Positions 8,201 through 15,802 of a stretch of 64,000 nucleotides of DNA are shown here, in pieces. The number at the start of each line of letters is the position of its first letter. The first letter of the stretch is position 1. The position numbers and the translations under genes are program-made. Under the pieces are notes generated by a model. It saw only the letters and a list, made by a program, of their open reading frames with translations, made no database searches and was not told the origin of the DNA. Source of the stretch: Hyphomonas sp. (GTDB taxonomy: Bacteria > Pseudomonadota > Alphaproteobacteria > Caulobacterales > Hyphomonadaceae); NCBI RefSeq assembly GCF_013823385.1, contig NZ_PNMA01000007.1, positions 62,001-126,000 of the forward strand, in the 5' to 3' direction.

Positions 8201-8489
8201 ACGCGTCAAAGCCCTGCATCTGGTGGGAGCGGACGATGATGTCCTTGATGATCTTGTTGAGCGCGGTGCCCAGGTGAATGTGGCCGTTGGCGTAGGGCGG
8301 GCCGTCATGCAGGATGAAGGGCTGGCGGCCCTTGGCGTCGGCGCGCAGCTTTTCATAGAGGCCGAGGGCATCCCAGCGCTTGATCCATTCAGGCTCTGCC
8401 TTGGGCAGGCCGGCGCGCATCGGAAACTCGGTTTTCGGCAGGAACAGGGTGTCGCGGTAATCGCGTTCGGGGGCGGTCGATTCGGTCAT
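5292..8489 (-). CDS. ileS: Isoleucyl-tRNA synthetase with in-frame palindromic insertion
   Basis: 1065-aa class I aminoacyl-tRNA synthetase charging tRNA-Ile. The HIGH-type motif is in PPYANGHIHLG (residues ~64-73), the editing (CP1) domain follows, and KKMSKS is at ~residue 698. The C-terminal zinc region is reduced to KCRRSW. The ATG at 8489 (MTESTAPERD) is preferred over a GTG 36 nt upstream because only the former matches the usual family N-terminus; neither has a strong ribosome site. Odd feature: residues ~773-796, just before the anticodon-binding domain, are encoded by a palindromic repeat (6102-6170) that keeps the frame open. The gene is otherwise complete and presumably functional. 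Confidence 0.96.
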   Translation of the reverse strand: MTESTAPERDYRDTLFLPKTEFPMRAGLPKAEPEWIKRWDALGLYEKLRADAKGRQPFILHDGPPYANGHIHLGTALNKIIKDIIVRSHQMQGFDASYLPGWDCHGLPIEWKVEEEFRSKNRPKDSVPPAEFRAACRAYAEHWVGVQKAEFRSLGIEGEWNDPYLTMAFESEAMIVSEFLDMAMKGGLVRGAKPIMWSPVERTALAEAEVEYHDRKVPVIWVKFPVAGFGHDANWSADAKARIKAFLQEYMDYDFETKPAQLKQTHVVIWTTTPWTIPANQAVSFNPDISYGMYEVESVLSEQELGFAPYAKVGDRMILADALAAAVMDGAKVSSFKRLVEAPAEFLSVLTLQHPLHGLSPFFQHAIPMLPGEHVTDEAGTGFVHTAPAHGEDDYAVWMKEVAAKGGVSRPDHQVLIRGGGDGIRQIVDPDGKYTDEVPAPLAGLEIIVTSGKKRGEAGKANNEVIRLLAESGNLLARGVTTIRDAHSWRSKAPVIRRATPQWFIAMDKPVHNGKTLRELAVKAIAETEFYPATGRNRLSAMVESRPDWLISRQRNWGVPITLFVNKDGQPHTAALSKDEAEKLNTNIKAAIEKTGVDGWFATPDADFFAGTGVSPEGWEKVTDVLDVWFDSGTTHAFALRKRGIIDNATGQADVYMEGSDQHRGWFQSSLLESCATRGMAPYKKVVTHGMVVDAEGKKMSKSIGNTIEPDEFQKQYGIEILRIWTASADYWDDTRISDEIIKGTVETYRKLRNTLRYLLGALDGFSAEESLLSALPREGGDLVRPETPAFAGVSGVEDMPGLERFILHRLAELDGEVRAAFKVFDFKRVMTAIVNFVNVELSAVYFDVRKDALYCDPSFATASGWDAATAEWGNRRRAARTVMAAVLERMLTWLAPVMPFTTDEAFGESHLKGAAPSVHLLQFPATPEGWLNAQLAQRWEKIFAVRRVVTGALEVERREKRIGASLEAAPKVIIADKALIDAFEGENAADIFITSGAELVQAAEGPAGAFTLPDAPGIWVVPEKATGIKCRRSWKYFDPATADPAFPDITPRDALAVKAWDKVG
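6102..6170. repeat. Palindromic repeat inserted in frame in ileS
   Basis: Contains CCCCGCGAAGGCGGGG and its exact reverse complement CCCCGCCTTCGCGGGG as two near-palindromic hairpins, flanked by CCGCTC and GAGCGG outer arms. Translated within ileS it adds a Pro/Gly/Glu-rich segment including REGGDLVRPETPAFAG. Its arm-plus-hairpin design resembles the intergenic composite repeats at 5139-5282 and 60950-61077. Confidence 0.8.
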
Positions 8490-8691
8490 GATGTCTGGTC
8501 GATCAGATGGGGGCAGCGGAGGCACCGGTTGAAATCATTGGGGCAAACGAACTTTACCCGGCCACCGCTGAAACAAGGGTTCAGACGGCGGCCGGGCCGC
8601 TAATTCGTATGATTTTGCGGGCCCGGGCCTTTTCCATGGACCGGGCGGTTAGCATGAACCGGCGGGGGCTGTCACCCCTGCAGGCGCGGGC

Positions 8692-9240
8692 CTACCAATC
8701 GTCATCCCAGTCCTCGTCATCGCCCATATAGCCCGGCGCATATATGCCCGCTTCCCAGATGTAATCGGCCGCTTGAGGGGCAATGGAGAGCAGGTTGACG
8801 AGATTTTCGTGGATGTTGTCTGCCGTGACACCCTGATCGAGGATGACATAGCGCGTGATGCCGACCGTGGGCGTGTTGCCGTCGATGCCGGTGGGAGAAT
8901 ACCAGGCGGCTGTGGCGGCCCACATCAGGTTGACGTCATTGATCCGCTCGAGCGTCTCATAGCCATCGGCGTCATAGCGCACCTGCATGTTGATCCCGAG
9001 GCAGCCATCGGCAAATTGCGTGTCACAGGCCGTGCCGAGGAGGTTGAAGATCAGGCCTTCGGCGGTCTGGGCGCGGACCGAAACGGCGCCCTCCTCGCCG
9101 GTGCTGAGGATAGTGTGCCCCGCCTCTGTCACCACCTTCTGAAGATCGAGGAGTTTGACCGACGTAACAAGGCCGTCATCGGCATGGGCGCAGAGCGCGC
9201 CAGCCGACATAATCGCCAGAGTTGTGAGTGTTCTGCGCAT
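8692..9240 (-). CDS. Secreted YbjN-domain-like protein
   Basis: 182-aa protein with a signal peptide (MRRTLTTLAIMSAGALCAHA, cleavage likely before DDGLV). The mature part resembles the YbjN family: a three-layer fold with the late segment YVILDQGVTADNIHENLVNL. Two cysteines (ACDTQF and DGCLG) could form a disulphide in the periplasm. The C-terminus is very acidic (DDEDWDDDW). The start is supported by GGGAGGA upstream of the ATG. Function unknown: YbjN was linked to stress and motility regulation in enterobacteria, but secreted alphaproteobacterial relatives are not characterised to my knowledge. Confidence 0.7.
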   Translation of the reverse strand: MRRTLTTLAIMSAGALCAHADDGLVTSVKLLDLQKVVTEAGHTILSTGEEGAVSVRAQTAEGLIFNLLGTACDTQFADGCLGINMQVRYDADGYETLERINDVNLMWAATAAWYSPTGIDGNTPTVGITRYVILDQGVTADNIHENLVNLLSIAPQAADYIWEAGIYAPGYMGDDEDWDDDW

Positions 9241-9362
9241 CCTGCGTCCTCCCAGTAAAGCGTCCCAGGGAAGTGTCGCGCCATTTCAGGGCGCTGTGAA
9301 GGGCCGCCGGGAGGCGAAATTACGGAATATTCAGGGCCGCGCCAGAAAGAGGGGGAACAGGT

Positions 9363-10289
9363 TCAACCGCGGGTGGCCAGGATTGCCTTTGCCTCGGCGG
9401 CATCCTTGTGCATCTGCTCGATCATGGCGTCCACGGACTCAAATTTCAGCTCCGGGCGCTGATAGGCGATGAGCTGGACCTCGACGCGTTGGCCATAGAT
9501 CTCACGGTTGAAGTCGAAGATGAAGGTTTCCAGCAGCGGATCGCGCAGACCGGTCGTTGGTGTGCGGCCGAAATTGGCAACGCCGTCGCGCCACTCGCTT
9601 TCCCCTTCGATCCGCAGGCGGACGGCATAGACGCCCATCTTCGGATGGATCAGATCGCCCAGCGCCATATTGGCGGTTGGAAAGCCGAATGTGCGCCCGT
9701 TCTTCTCGCCCGGCTCGATGATGCCATCTGCCACCCAGGGGCTGCCCAGCAGATCGGCTGCCACTTCCGGCTCGCCTGCCATCAGGGCCTGGCGGATCGC
9801 CGTGGAGGAAGCCTTGGCGCCGCGGCCGGAAACTTCCTCAACGATGGTCACCCCAAAGCCAAGCGCGCGGCCAAGGCTCGCCAGGCGCTGGGCATGGCCC
9901 ATCCGCCCGCGCCCGAAGCGGTAATCAAAGCCGACGGACACGTGCGACACACCCAGCCCCTCAACCAGCACATGGCGGACGAAGCCTTCATCGGTCATCG
10001 CCGCCATCTCGCCATTGAAGGGCAGCTCGAACACATGGTCTGCGCCCGCCTCGAGGATCAGGGCGTTGCGCCGTTCGGGCCGCAGGATACGAAACGGCGG
10101 GTCGCCCGGGCGGAAATAGGCGCGCGGAGGCGGCTCGAAGGTCGCCACCGAAAAGCGGCCATGCCCGGCAATGCGGGCCGCGTCCATCACGGCGCGGTGG
10201 CCGGCATGCAGGCCGTCAAAATTGCCGAGCGCGATCGACGCGCCCCGCGCCGTTTCCGGCAGCCCGCGATATTCGGCGTAAACGGCCAT
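9363..10289 (-). CDS. ribF: Bifunctional riboflavin kinase / FAD synthetase
   Basis: 308-aa RibF. The N-terminal nucleotidyltransferase domain has the HxGH-type motif in GNFDGLHAGHR and the C-terminal flavokinase domain has GFPTAN. It phosphorylates riboflavin to FMN and adenylates FMN to FAD in the cytosol. The ATG at 10289 overlaps the TAA of the upstream MaoC gene (TAATG), so translation is coupled; a frame extension further upstream is unsupported. Length is normal for the family. Confidence 0.96.
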   Translation of the reverse strand: MAVYAEYRGLPETARGASIALGNFDGLHAGHRAVMDAARIAGHGRFSVATFEPPPRAYFRPGDPPFRILRPERRNALILEAGADHVFELPFNGEMAAMTDEGFVRHVLVEGLGVSHVSVGFDYRFGRGRMGHAQRLASLGRALGFGVTIVEEVSGRGAKASSTAIRQALMAGEPEVAADLLGSPWVADGIIEPGEKNGRTFGFPTANMALGDLIHPKMGVYAVRLRIEGESEWRDGVANFGRTPTTGLRDPLLETFIFDFNREIYGQRVEVQLIAYQRPELKFESVDAMIEQMHKDAAEAKAILATRG

Positions 10290-10720
10290 TACTTTTCCCG
10301 GCTGGGGGCCACCACGTCGGCTTCCCCGGTGATGACGCGTTTGCCTTCGACGATGCATTCTACCTTCAGGGTCACGCGGTTGCCGCGGTCCTGCTTCTCG
10401 GCAACCTCGGCCCGCACGGTGACCGTGTCGCCGATGTGAACCGGGCGCTTGAAGCGCATGGAGAGGCCAACAAAGATCGCGCCGGGGCCGGGCAGGTTGT
10501 TGCCCAGGATGCCGGAGATGTAGCTCGCCGTCAGCGCGCCATGGGCGATGCGCTTGCCGAAGATCGTCTTGGCGGCGAATTCGTCGGACATGTGCAGCGG
10601 GTTATAGTCGCCCGAAACTTCAGCGAAGCGCTGGATGTCGTTCTCCGTGATCGTGTGGACCGTCTCGTGCGCCTGCCCGATCTGGAGGTCTTCATATTTG
10701 TAACCGGTGAACTGTGTCAT
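10289..10720 (-). CDS. MaoC-like (R)-specific enoyl-CoA hydratase
   Basis: 143-aa single hotdog-domain protein. The hydratase-2 motif is clear: the catalytic Asp and His in SGDYNPLHMSDEFA, then the conserved Gly in RIAHGALTAS. Such proteins hydrate trans-2-enoyl-CoA to (R)-3-hydroxyacyl-CoA, linking fatty-acid turnover to hydroxyalkanoate or acyl-CoA pathways. Coupled to ribF by a TAATG overlap; this pairing is more likely operon convenience than a shared pathway. Confidence 0.88.
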   Translation of the reverse strand: MTQFTGYKYEDLQIGQAHETVHTITENDIQRFAEVSGDYNPLHMSDEFAAKTIFGKRIAHGALTASYISGILGNNLPGPGAIFVGLSMRFKRPVHIGDTVTVRAEVAEKQDRGNRVTLKVECIVEGKRVITGEADVVAPSREK

Positions 10721-10825
10721 GCGGCCGGATTACTCCCTGATTCTGTGTCTTGAAGTGCGTTACACGGGGCAGAAGCCGCCGTCACCCCTGCTCGCCTGGA
10801 AGGCGCAGCGAGGGGCAAGTTTTGC

Positions 10826-11677
10826 TCACCATCTGAGCCCTGTCATCGCGTAAGTGGCCATTTCCCCGTAATCGGCGAGCAGATCGGTGACTTCTGCTTC
10901 AAAATCAGGGCCGTGCTGCTTGAGGCCCGTGCCCACATAAAGGCTGTCAAAGCCCTGCCCCCGCGCGCCGCGCACGTCGGTCGCCGGGCTGTCGCCGATG
11001 CAGAGGATGTTGCGGGCCGGGGCGCCCATGGCGGCCACGCGTTCCAGCGCCAGCTTGTAGATCGGGGCGTAGGGCTTGCCGGGATAGATCACCTGCCCGC
11101 CCAGATCCTCGTACACATCGGCCAGCGCGCCGGCGCACCAGTAGAGCTTGCCGCCGACGCGCACCTGCTTGTCGGGGTTGGCGCACAGCATCGGCAGGCC
11201 ATTCTCCACGCCTTCGCGCAGTTCGTCGCGATAGTCGCCGGGCTGGTCGTTCGCCATGTCCCGCAGGCCGATGCAGAGGAGGAGGTCAGCCTTGGCGCTG
11301 TCGTCGAATTTGAGGTCGAGGCCTTCATAGAGATGGCGGTCATGCTCCCAGCCTTCGTCTCCGCCGAGGCGCCAGACGGTTTGGCCGGGGCGCTGGGCGA
11401 GTTCGTAGCGGGTCGCGTCGCCGGAGGAGACGCAGGCGTCAAAGGCTTCGGCAGGCACGCCCAGCGGCTCGAAATAGCGCACCACCTGCGCTTCGGGCAC
11501 GGGCGCGTTGGTGATGAGGCACACACGCCCGCCGCCCTGACGGAACTTCACCAGCGCCTCGCACGCCTCGGGGAAGGCGGCGCGGCCATTATGGATCACG
11601 CCCCACACATCGCAGAGGATGGTGTCATAGCGGTCAGCAAGGCCGGCAAGGCCGGGCGGGAAAAGCGGAGCTGTCAT
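10826..11677 (-). CDS. HAD-IIA family sugar phosphatase-like hydrolase (TIGR01459 type)
   Basis: About 283 aa. HAD motif I is ILCDVWGVIHNG (nucleophile Asp followed by V rather than the usual D, as in the TIGR01459 subfamily), motif II lies near CLITNAP, and motif IV is CIGDSPATDVRGA. The NagD-type C2 cap lies between. Substrate unknown; related proteins are annotated as sugar phosphatases of the HAD superfamily. The ATG at 11677 (MTAPLFPPG) is preferred to an upstream GTG because only the former aligns with the family start. Monocistronic between the MaoC gene and a lipoprotein gene. Confidence 0.85.
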   Translation of the reverse strand: MTAPLFPPGLAGLADRYDTILCDVWGVIHNGRAAFPEACEALVKFRQGGGRVCLITNAPVPEAQVVRYFEPLGVPAEAFDACVSSGDATRYELAQRPGQTVWRLGGDEGWEHDRHLYEGLDLKFDDSAKADLLLCIGLRDMANDQPGDYRDELREGVENGLPMLCANPDKQVRVGGKLYWCAGALADVYEDLGGQVIYPGKPYAPIYKLALERVAAMGAPARNILCIGDSPATDVRGARGQGFDSLYVGTGLKQHGPDFEAEVTDLLADYGEMATYAMTGLRW

Positions 11678-11710
11678 GGGGAAGCGAGCTAGGCCGGGCA
11701 CGCGGCCGGG

Positions 11711-12277
11711 TCAATTCCCGATGCCACAGGCCGAGGCCGGCAGCGGGCTGAGCGCCCAGAGCGTGGCCGTCGGGATGGATACCGCCTGCGGCAGGAAACA
11801 GCCCCGCAGGCGCCAGCGCGCGCCGGAGCTGTCTTCGGTCATCAGGCTGGCGTCATATTCGCAGCTGAAAAGGCTCGCCGGATGGGTCGCCGGCGTGCCG
11901 AGTTCGGCATTGATCAGCATGTGATAGGAGCCTGTCGGCAGGGAGACTGCGGCCGCCTCCACCACGCCGAAATCGCAGGTCTCGGCGAGGGCATAGGTGC
12001 CGTCCGGCTGGCGGATCGACGGGGTGAGCGGGGGCAGAAGCGTCAGGTCCAGCAGCAGTGGGGCGCCTTCCTCGATGGGGTCAAGCACGGCAGGCGGCAG
12101 GCCCTCGCTGGGGCCATGGGGCAGCGTCGCCGTCAGCGCCACGAAGCGGGCCGGAGGGGTCGGCGCGGGCATCGCAAGTGTGGCGGGCGGCGGGGGCGGC
12201 GCCCCCTCGGGCGCATAGACGCACGCCACCGCAAGGGCGGGCAGGATTGCGGAAATAACAGCAAAGACCCGGCGCAT
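11711..12277 (-). CDS. Hypothetical secreted lipoprotein
   Basis: 188 aa with an N-terminal signal and possible lipobox LAVAC, then a Pro-rich linker (GAPPPPPATL) and a domain with three more cysteines (ETCDFG, LFSCEYD, RGCFLP). No family recognised. The start at 12277 is well supported by GGAGGGACATC before the ATG. It is divergent from the DUF2157 gene; the shared 150-bp gap holds a TetR-type palindrome at 12395-12410. Probably periplasmic and membrane-anchored. Confidence 0.6.
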   Translation of the reverse strand: MRRVFAVISAILPALAVACVYAPEGAPPPPPATLAMPAPTPPARFVALTATLPHGPSEGLPPAVLDPIEEGAPLLLDLTLLPPLTPSIRQPDGTYALAETCDFGVVEAAAVSLPTGSYHMLINAELGTPATHPASLFSCEYDASLMTEDSSGARWRLRGCFLPQAVSIPTATLWALSPLPASACGIGN

Positions 12278-12394
12278 GATGTCCCTCCACAAAGCACGGA
12301 TAGGCAGGGAGCGCGCAAATCCCGGCGAAATCAAGACAGGCAGGCTGGGAAGCGTCCCCGGAAACGGGCTATTGCCCTGCGGGCGCAATTATGT

Positions 12395-12410
12395 TAGTGA
12401 ACGCTCACTA
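12395..12410. promoter_or_regulatory. TetR-type operator-like palindrome
   Basis: TAGTGAACGCTCACTA: 6-bp arms TAGTGA/TCACTA around 4 bp, the geometry of many TetR-family operators. It lies just upstream of the ribosome site of the DUF2157 gene. No TetR gene is adjacent; the TetR at 57663-58319 has a related operator (TAGTCA-N4-TGACTA). Confidence 0.55.
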
Positions 12411-12426
12411 CTTTTGGAGCAAGCCC

Positions 12427-13386
12427 ATGTCCATCATCCGCCTGGATCTCGCCGCCCTGCAGGCCGCCAACCAGATCACCCCGGAGGAAGCCGCCCGGCT
12501 CTCCGCGCTTGCCCTGCCAGACCGGCGGGGCAGCCTGGCGGTGAACCTGCTGCTGATCTTCGGGGCCATTGCTGTCTCCGTGGCCGCCATCGCCCTGGTG
12601 CCCAATGCGGCCACCGGCCTGCTGCTGGCACTCGGCGCGCTGGCCGCCGCTGAGGGCCTGCGCCGCCTCACCGGCGAAAGCTTCGCGCTGCTGGCAACCG
12701 GGCTCGCGCTCATGGGCACGCTCGGCCTTGCCGGCTGGGTCGGCTGGGAGTTCCGTGAGGCCCACCCCACCCAACCTGCCCTGCTCATCACCTTCCTGCT
12801 TGCGGCAGGCGCAATCTGGTATCGCTCGGCCTTCCTCGCCGCGCTGGGCGTCATTGCGCTCGGCGCCGTCTTCGGCTCGGGCACGGGCTATTGGCACGCC
12901 AGCTACGCCCTCTTCGTCGAGGAGCCCACGCTGACGATTGCCGTCTTCGGCCTGCTGGCTGCGGGGCTCTACCGGTTGCGCGGCCTTGTGGCGGAAAGCT
13001 GGTCAAGCCTGGCCACGGTCGCCGCCCGCACCAGCCTGATCCTTGTCCACTTTGCCTTCTGGGTAGGCTCGCTCTGGGGCGATGTTCTGGGCGGCGCAAG
13101 ATGGTCCTATGAAGACGCGGCCCAGCCCGGCTTTGGTCTTCCCGCCTGGTTCTTCGCCATCGGCTGGGCCGCCCTGTCGCTCACCCTCGCCCTGGCCACC
13201 CGGCGCGGCAGCTTCCTCTCGATCAGCGCCATCGTCTTCCTGGCAATCCACGGCTACACCCAATACTTCGAGACCTTCGGGGCCGAGCCGCTCAGCCTGC
13301 TCATCGCCGGTCTCGTCCTGGTCGCCCTGGCCATCGGTGCAGCCCGGCTCCTCCGGGGCCGGGGGCGGCCTAGCTCTGCCGGATGA
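12427..13386 (+). CDS. DUF2157-like polytopic membrane protein
   Basis: 319-aa inner-membrane protein. A short cytoplasmic N-terminal region (QITPEEAARLSALALPD, typical of DUF2157) precedes about eight to nine hydrophobic helices from LAVNLLLIFGAIAVSVAAIAL to LLIAGLVLVALAIGAARLL. The start is supported by TTTGGAG upstream of the ATG at 12427. Function of the family is unknown. The gene ends tail-to-tail with the BLUF gene, overlapping by 17 bp (13370-13386), so transcription of one may interfere with the other. A TetR-type palindrome just upstream suggests repressor control. Confidence 0.72.
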   Translation: MSIIRLDLAALQAANQITPEEAARLSALALPDRRGSLAVNLLLIFGAIAVSVAAIALVPNAATGLLLALGALAAAEGLRRLTGESFALLATGLALMGTLGLAGWVGWEFREAHPTQPALLITFLLAAGAIWYRSAFLAALGVIALGAVFGSGTGYWHASYALFVEEPTLTIAVFGLLAAGLYRLRGLVAESWSSLATVAARTSLILVHFAFWVGSLWGDVLGGARWSYEDAAQPGFGLPAWFFAIGWAALSLTLALATRRGSFLSISAIVFLAIHGYTQYFETFGAEPLSLLIAGLVLVALAIGAARLLRGRGRPSSAG

Positions 13387-13792
13387 ATTTGGAGAAGGTG
13401 TAGATCAGGTCGCGGGGCGCCTCGGCGGTCATCAGACTGTCCACGGGGTCGCCCCGCCTGACCAGCATTGTCCCGTTGTGTCCATTTTTGTCCACGCGGA
13501 AGTAGTTCATTGACCAGCGCGGGAAGGCCCGCGCCTCCGCCTTCTCGGCAAGGATGCGCACGATGCCGCTATGGCGCGGGTCCTTCACGATACGGTCGTA
13601 AACATCTTCAACCTCTGCGCGCGGACCCTCGATCAGCTGCATGAAGCTATCCCGGTTGTGAGCCAGGTATCCGGTAATATACCGCTCCTCATTATTCGAC
13701 TGGGACGCGTTGAGAACATTCGACATATCCTCCTCCGACAGTCCGGGCCGGGCAGTACTTACATAGATAAGGCGAAACAGATCATTGCTCAT
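13370..13792 (-). CDS. BLUF-domain blue-light photosensor
   Basis: 140-aa stand-alone BLUF (sensor of blue light using FAD) protein. The flavin-contacting Tyr in LIYVSTA near the N-terminus, the Asn and Ile-Thr-Gly of SNNEERYITGYL, and the Gln of FMQLIEGP that switches hydrogen bonding upon illumination are all present. There is a short C-terminal helix after the domain and no output domain, so it must signal through a partner. The ATG at 13792 lacks a strong ribosome site. No EAL/GGDEF gene is next to it; the DUF2157 gene overlaps its 3' end in the opposite direction. Confidence 0.92.
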   Translation of the reverse strand: MSNDLFRLIYVSTARPGLSEEDMSNVLNASQSNNEERYITGYLAHNRDSFMQLIEGPRAEVEDVYDRIVKDPRHSGIVRILAEKAEARAFPRWSMNYFRVDKNGHNGTMLVRRGDPVDSLMTAEAPRDLIYTFSKFIRQS

Positions 13793-13963
13793 GGAGATAG
13801 AACGAATGGCCCACAGTCTGGTTCCCAGAAAGAAGCTGCATCGGCCGGTTGCAAACAATCCCCCGCGCTGCTCTCGCCACGCGGGCGTCGCCTGCCCTTG
13901 ACTTCCCCAGAGGTCGCGCGCTCAAAAAGCCTCTGCAAAAACAAGGGTTAATGGAGACGACAG

Positions 13964-14776
13964 ATGACCCCACGCGATCTTGAAGGCCGCACGGCCCTGG
14001 TAACCGGCTCGGCCACCGGCCTTGGCCGCTCCATCGCCCTGAAACTCGCCGAACGCGGCGCCAGCGTCATCATCAACTGCACCAAATCCCTCGCCGACGG
14101 CGAAGCCACCGTCGCTGACTGCCAGGCCGCCGGCGCGCAGGCCCGCCTCGTTCAGGCGGATGTCTCCACCGATGAGGGCTGCCAGAAACTGGCCGATGCC
14201 GCCGCCCAGGCCGGGCGCCTCGACATCCTCGTCAACAATGCCGGCATCACCAAGCACGCCCGCGATCACAGCGATCTGGACGCCCTCAGCCGCGAGGATT
14301 TCCTGCATCTCTATTCGGTCAATGTCGCCGGCCCCTTCATTTTACTTCAGAAAACCAAGGACTTGCTGGTCGAAGCCCACCGCCAGACCGGCCGCGCCTC
14401 GGCTGTGCTGAACGTTTCTTCCATCGCCGGGGTGGCCGGGGTTGGATCGTCCGTGGCCTATGCCGCCTCCAAGGGCGCCTTCAATACAATGACCCTCAGC
14501 CTCGCCCGGGCGCTCGCCCCGGCGATCCGCGTCAATGCCGTCTGCCCCGGCTTCATCGGCACCCGCTGGTTCAAGGACACGATGAGCGAGGCGCAATACA
14601 TGAAGATGGAGGCTGGGGTCGCTGCCTCCGTACCCCTGAATGTGGCCTCCGGCCCTGACGACATCGCCGATTCTGCGCTGTTCCTGGTTACCGATGCGTC
14701 CCGTCACATAACTGGCGAAACCCTGCTGGTGGATGCGGGGATGCACCTTGGCTATGCCCCGCTGAAGGCACGCTGA
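13964..14776 (+). CDS. SDR family oxidoreductase
   Basis: 270-aa classical short-chain dehydrogenase. The Rossmann motif is TGSATGLGRS, NNAG follows at about residue 90, the catalytic Ser lies in NVSSIAG and the Tyr/Lys pair in YAASKGAF. It resembles 3-oxoacyl-ACP reductase-like (FabG-type) enzymes. A good ribosome site (GGAGACGACAG) precedes the ATG. Monocistronic; substrate cannot be assigned from sequence. Confidence 0.9.
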   Translation: MTPRDLEGRTALVTGSATGLGRSIALKLAERGASVIINCTKSLADGEATVADCQAAGAQARLVQADVSTDEGCQKLADAAAQAGRLDILVNNAGITKHARDHSDLDALSREDFLHLYSVNVAGPFILLQKTKDLLVEAHRQTGRASAVLNVSSIAGVAGVGSSVAYAASKGAFNTMTLSLARALAPAIRVNAVCPGFIGTRWFKDTMSEAQYMKMEAGVAASVPLNVASGPDDIADSALFLVTDASRHITGETLLVDAGMHLGYAPLKAR

Positions 14777-14972
14777 CTCGGGCGCTGCCTGATTTCTGGA
14801 CGCTGCGCCGCACAATTGTAAGGCATGAGCGGCGCGACCTGCCCAAATTCGGTGCGATCAAACGCCTCTCACGCGTGTTCGCGTGGCGGCAGCATCGGCA
14901 AGCCGGGGAAAGACCGGCAACTTCGTCCGTGGCGCTCAAGCGGGAGCGTGATCACAGACGGGGTTAACACGC
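14777..14972. other. Gap upstream of the TorF-like porin, nothing recognised
   Basis: 196 bp; no convincing gene, RNA or promoter motif was seen. A TTAAC lies just before the porin start. Confidence 0.4.
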
Positions 14973-15644
14973 ATGCGTATGAAGTTTTATCAGGCAGGTG
15001 TCGCACTTGCCGCCATGTTGGCAGCGGCCGGCACGGCAACCGCCCAAGGCGAATTCTCGGGCAACGTCGCTCTGTCGTCGGACTATGTCTGGCGCGGCGT
15101 TTCGCAGTCGAACGGCGACCTCGCCATCTCCGGCGGCTTCGACTACACCAACGGCATGTTCTATGCTGGCACCTGGGCTTCCAGCATCGATTTCGACAGC
15201 GATTCCGATGCCAACGTCGAACTCGACTTCTATGGCGGCCTGGCGGGCGAGCTTTCCAACGGCATCAGCTGGGATCTGGGCGTCATCTACTACACCTATC
15301 CGGACACGGAAGATGACGATCTCGACTTCCTCGAAATCAAGGGTGCCCTCGGCTATTCCTTCGAAAGCGGTCTCTCGGTTGGCGGCGAAGCCTATTACGA
15401 CATCGACAACAAGAACCTCTATCTGAACGCCACCACGGGCTATTCCTTCACGGACGCCTTCTCGGTGGACGCCAGCCTCGGCAACTACCAGTTCGATGCC
15501 GGTGACGACTATACCAACTGGTCGCTCGGCGGCACCTACTCCGCCCTCGGCTTCGACTTTGACCTGCGCTACTGGGATACCGACATCGACGGCTCCAACC
15601 TGGCCGATGAGCGGGTCGTGTTCACCATCTCGCGCGCCATGTAA
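14973..15644 (+). CDS. TorF-family putative outer-membrane porin
   Basis: 223 aa with a signal peptide (MRMKFYQAGVALAAMLAAAG..., cleavage near TATAQ) and a mature part built of alternating aromatic/polar strands. The opening SGNVALSSDYVWRGVSQS is the hallmark of the TorF/Gcw_chp putative porin family, and the C-terminus is strand-like. The protein is acidic and rich in Asp, Gly and Tyr, as small outer-membrane barrels often are. A strong hairpin terminator follows (15682-15727), so it is transcribed alone. Transported solute unknown. Confidence 0.85.
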   Translation: MRMKFYQAGVALAAMLAAAGTATAQGEFSGNVALSSDYVWRGVSQSNGDLAISGGFDYTNGMFYAGTWASSIDFDSDSDANVELDFYGGLAGELSNGISWDLGVIYYTYPDTEDDDLDFLEIKGALGYSFESGLSVGGEAYYDIDNKNLYLNATTGYSFTDAFSVDASLGNYQFDAGDDYTNWSLGGTYSALGFDFDLRYWDTDIDGSNLADERVVFTISRAM

Positions 15645-15681
15645 TCTGCCTGAAGGCTCAGAATACCGGGCCTGAAATCTC

Positions 15682-15727
15682 AAACCGCGTGTGGCCCTCT
15701 CGGGATTCCACACGCGGTTTTCTTTTT
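15682..15727 (+). terminator. Rho-independent terminator after the TorF-like gene
   Basis: Stem AAACCGCGTGTGG (15682-15694) pairs exactly with CCACACGCGGTTT (15708-15720), followed by TCTTTTTG. Confidence 0.88.
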
Positions 15728-15802
15728 GCCCAGTTTTTGCGCGGGGGTGGAACCGCCTCAAAAGGCGGTTTATAGGCATGATCTTTCCCTAAGGAGAGGC
15801 GC

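Noticed and set aside
13455-13495. TGTCC-like repeats similar to the GGACA array
   Set aside because: They are codons of the BLUF protein (VDKNGHNG region) and are not regularly phased.
14825-15316. Frame overlapping the start of the TorF-like gene
   Set aside because: Arg/Ser/Cys-rich shadow; the TorF frame has signal peptide and family motif.
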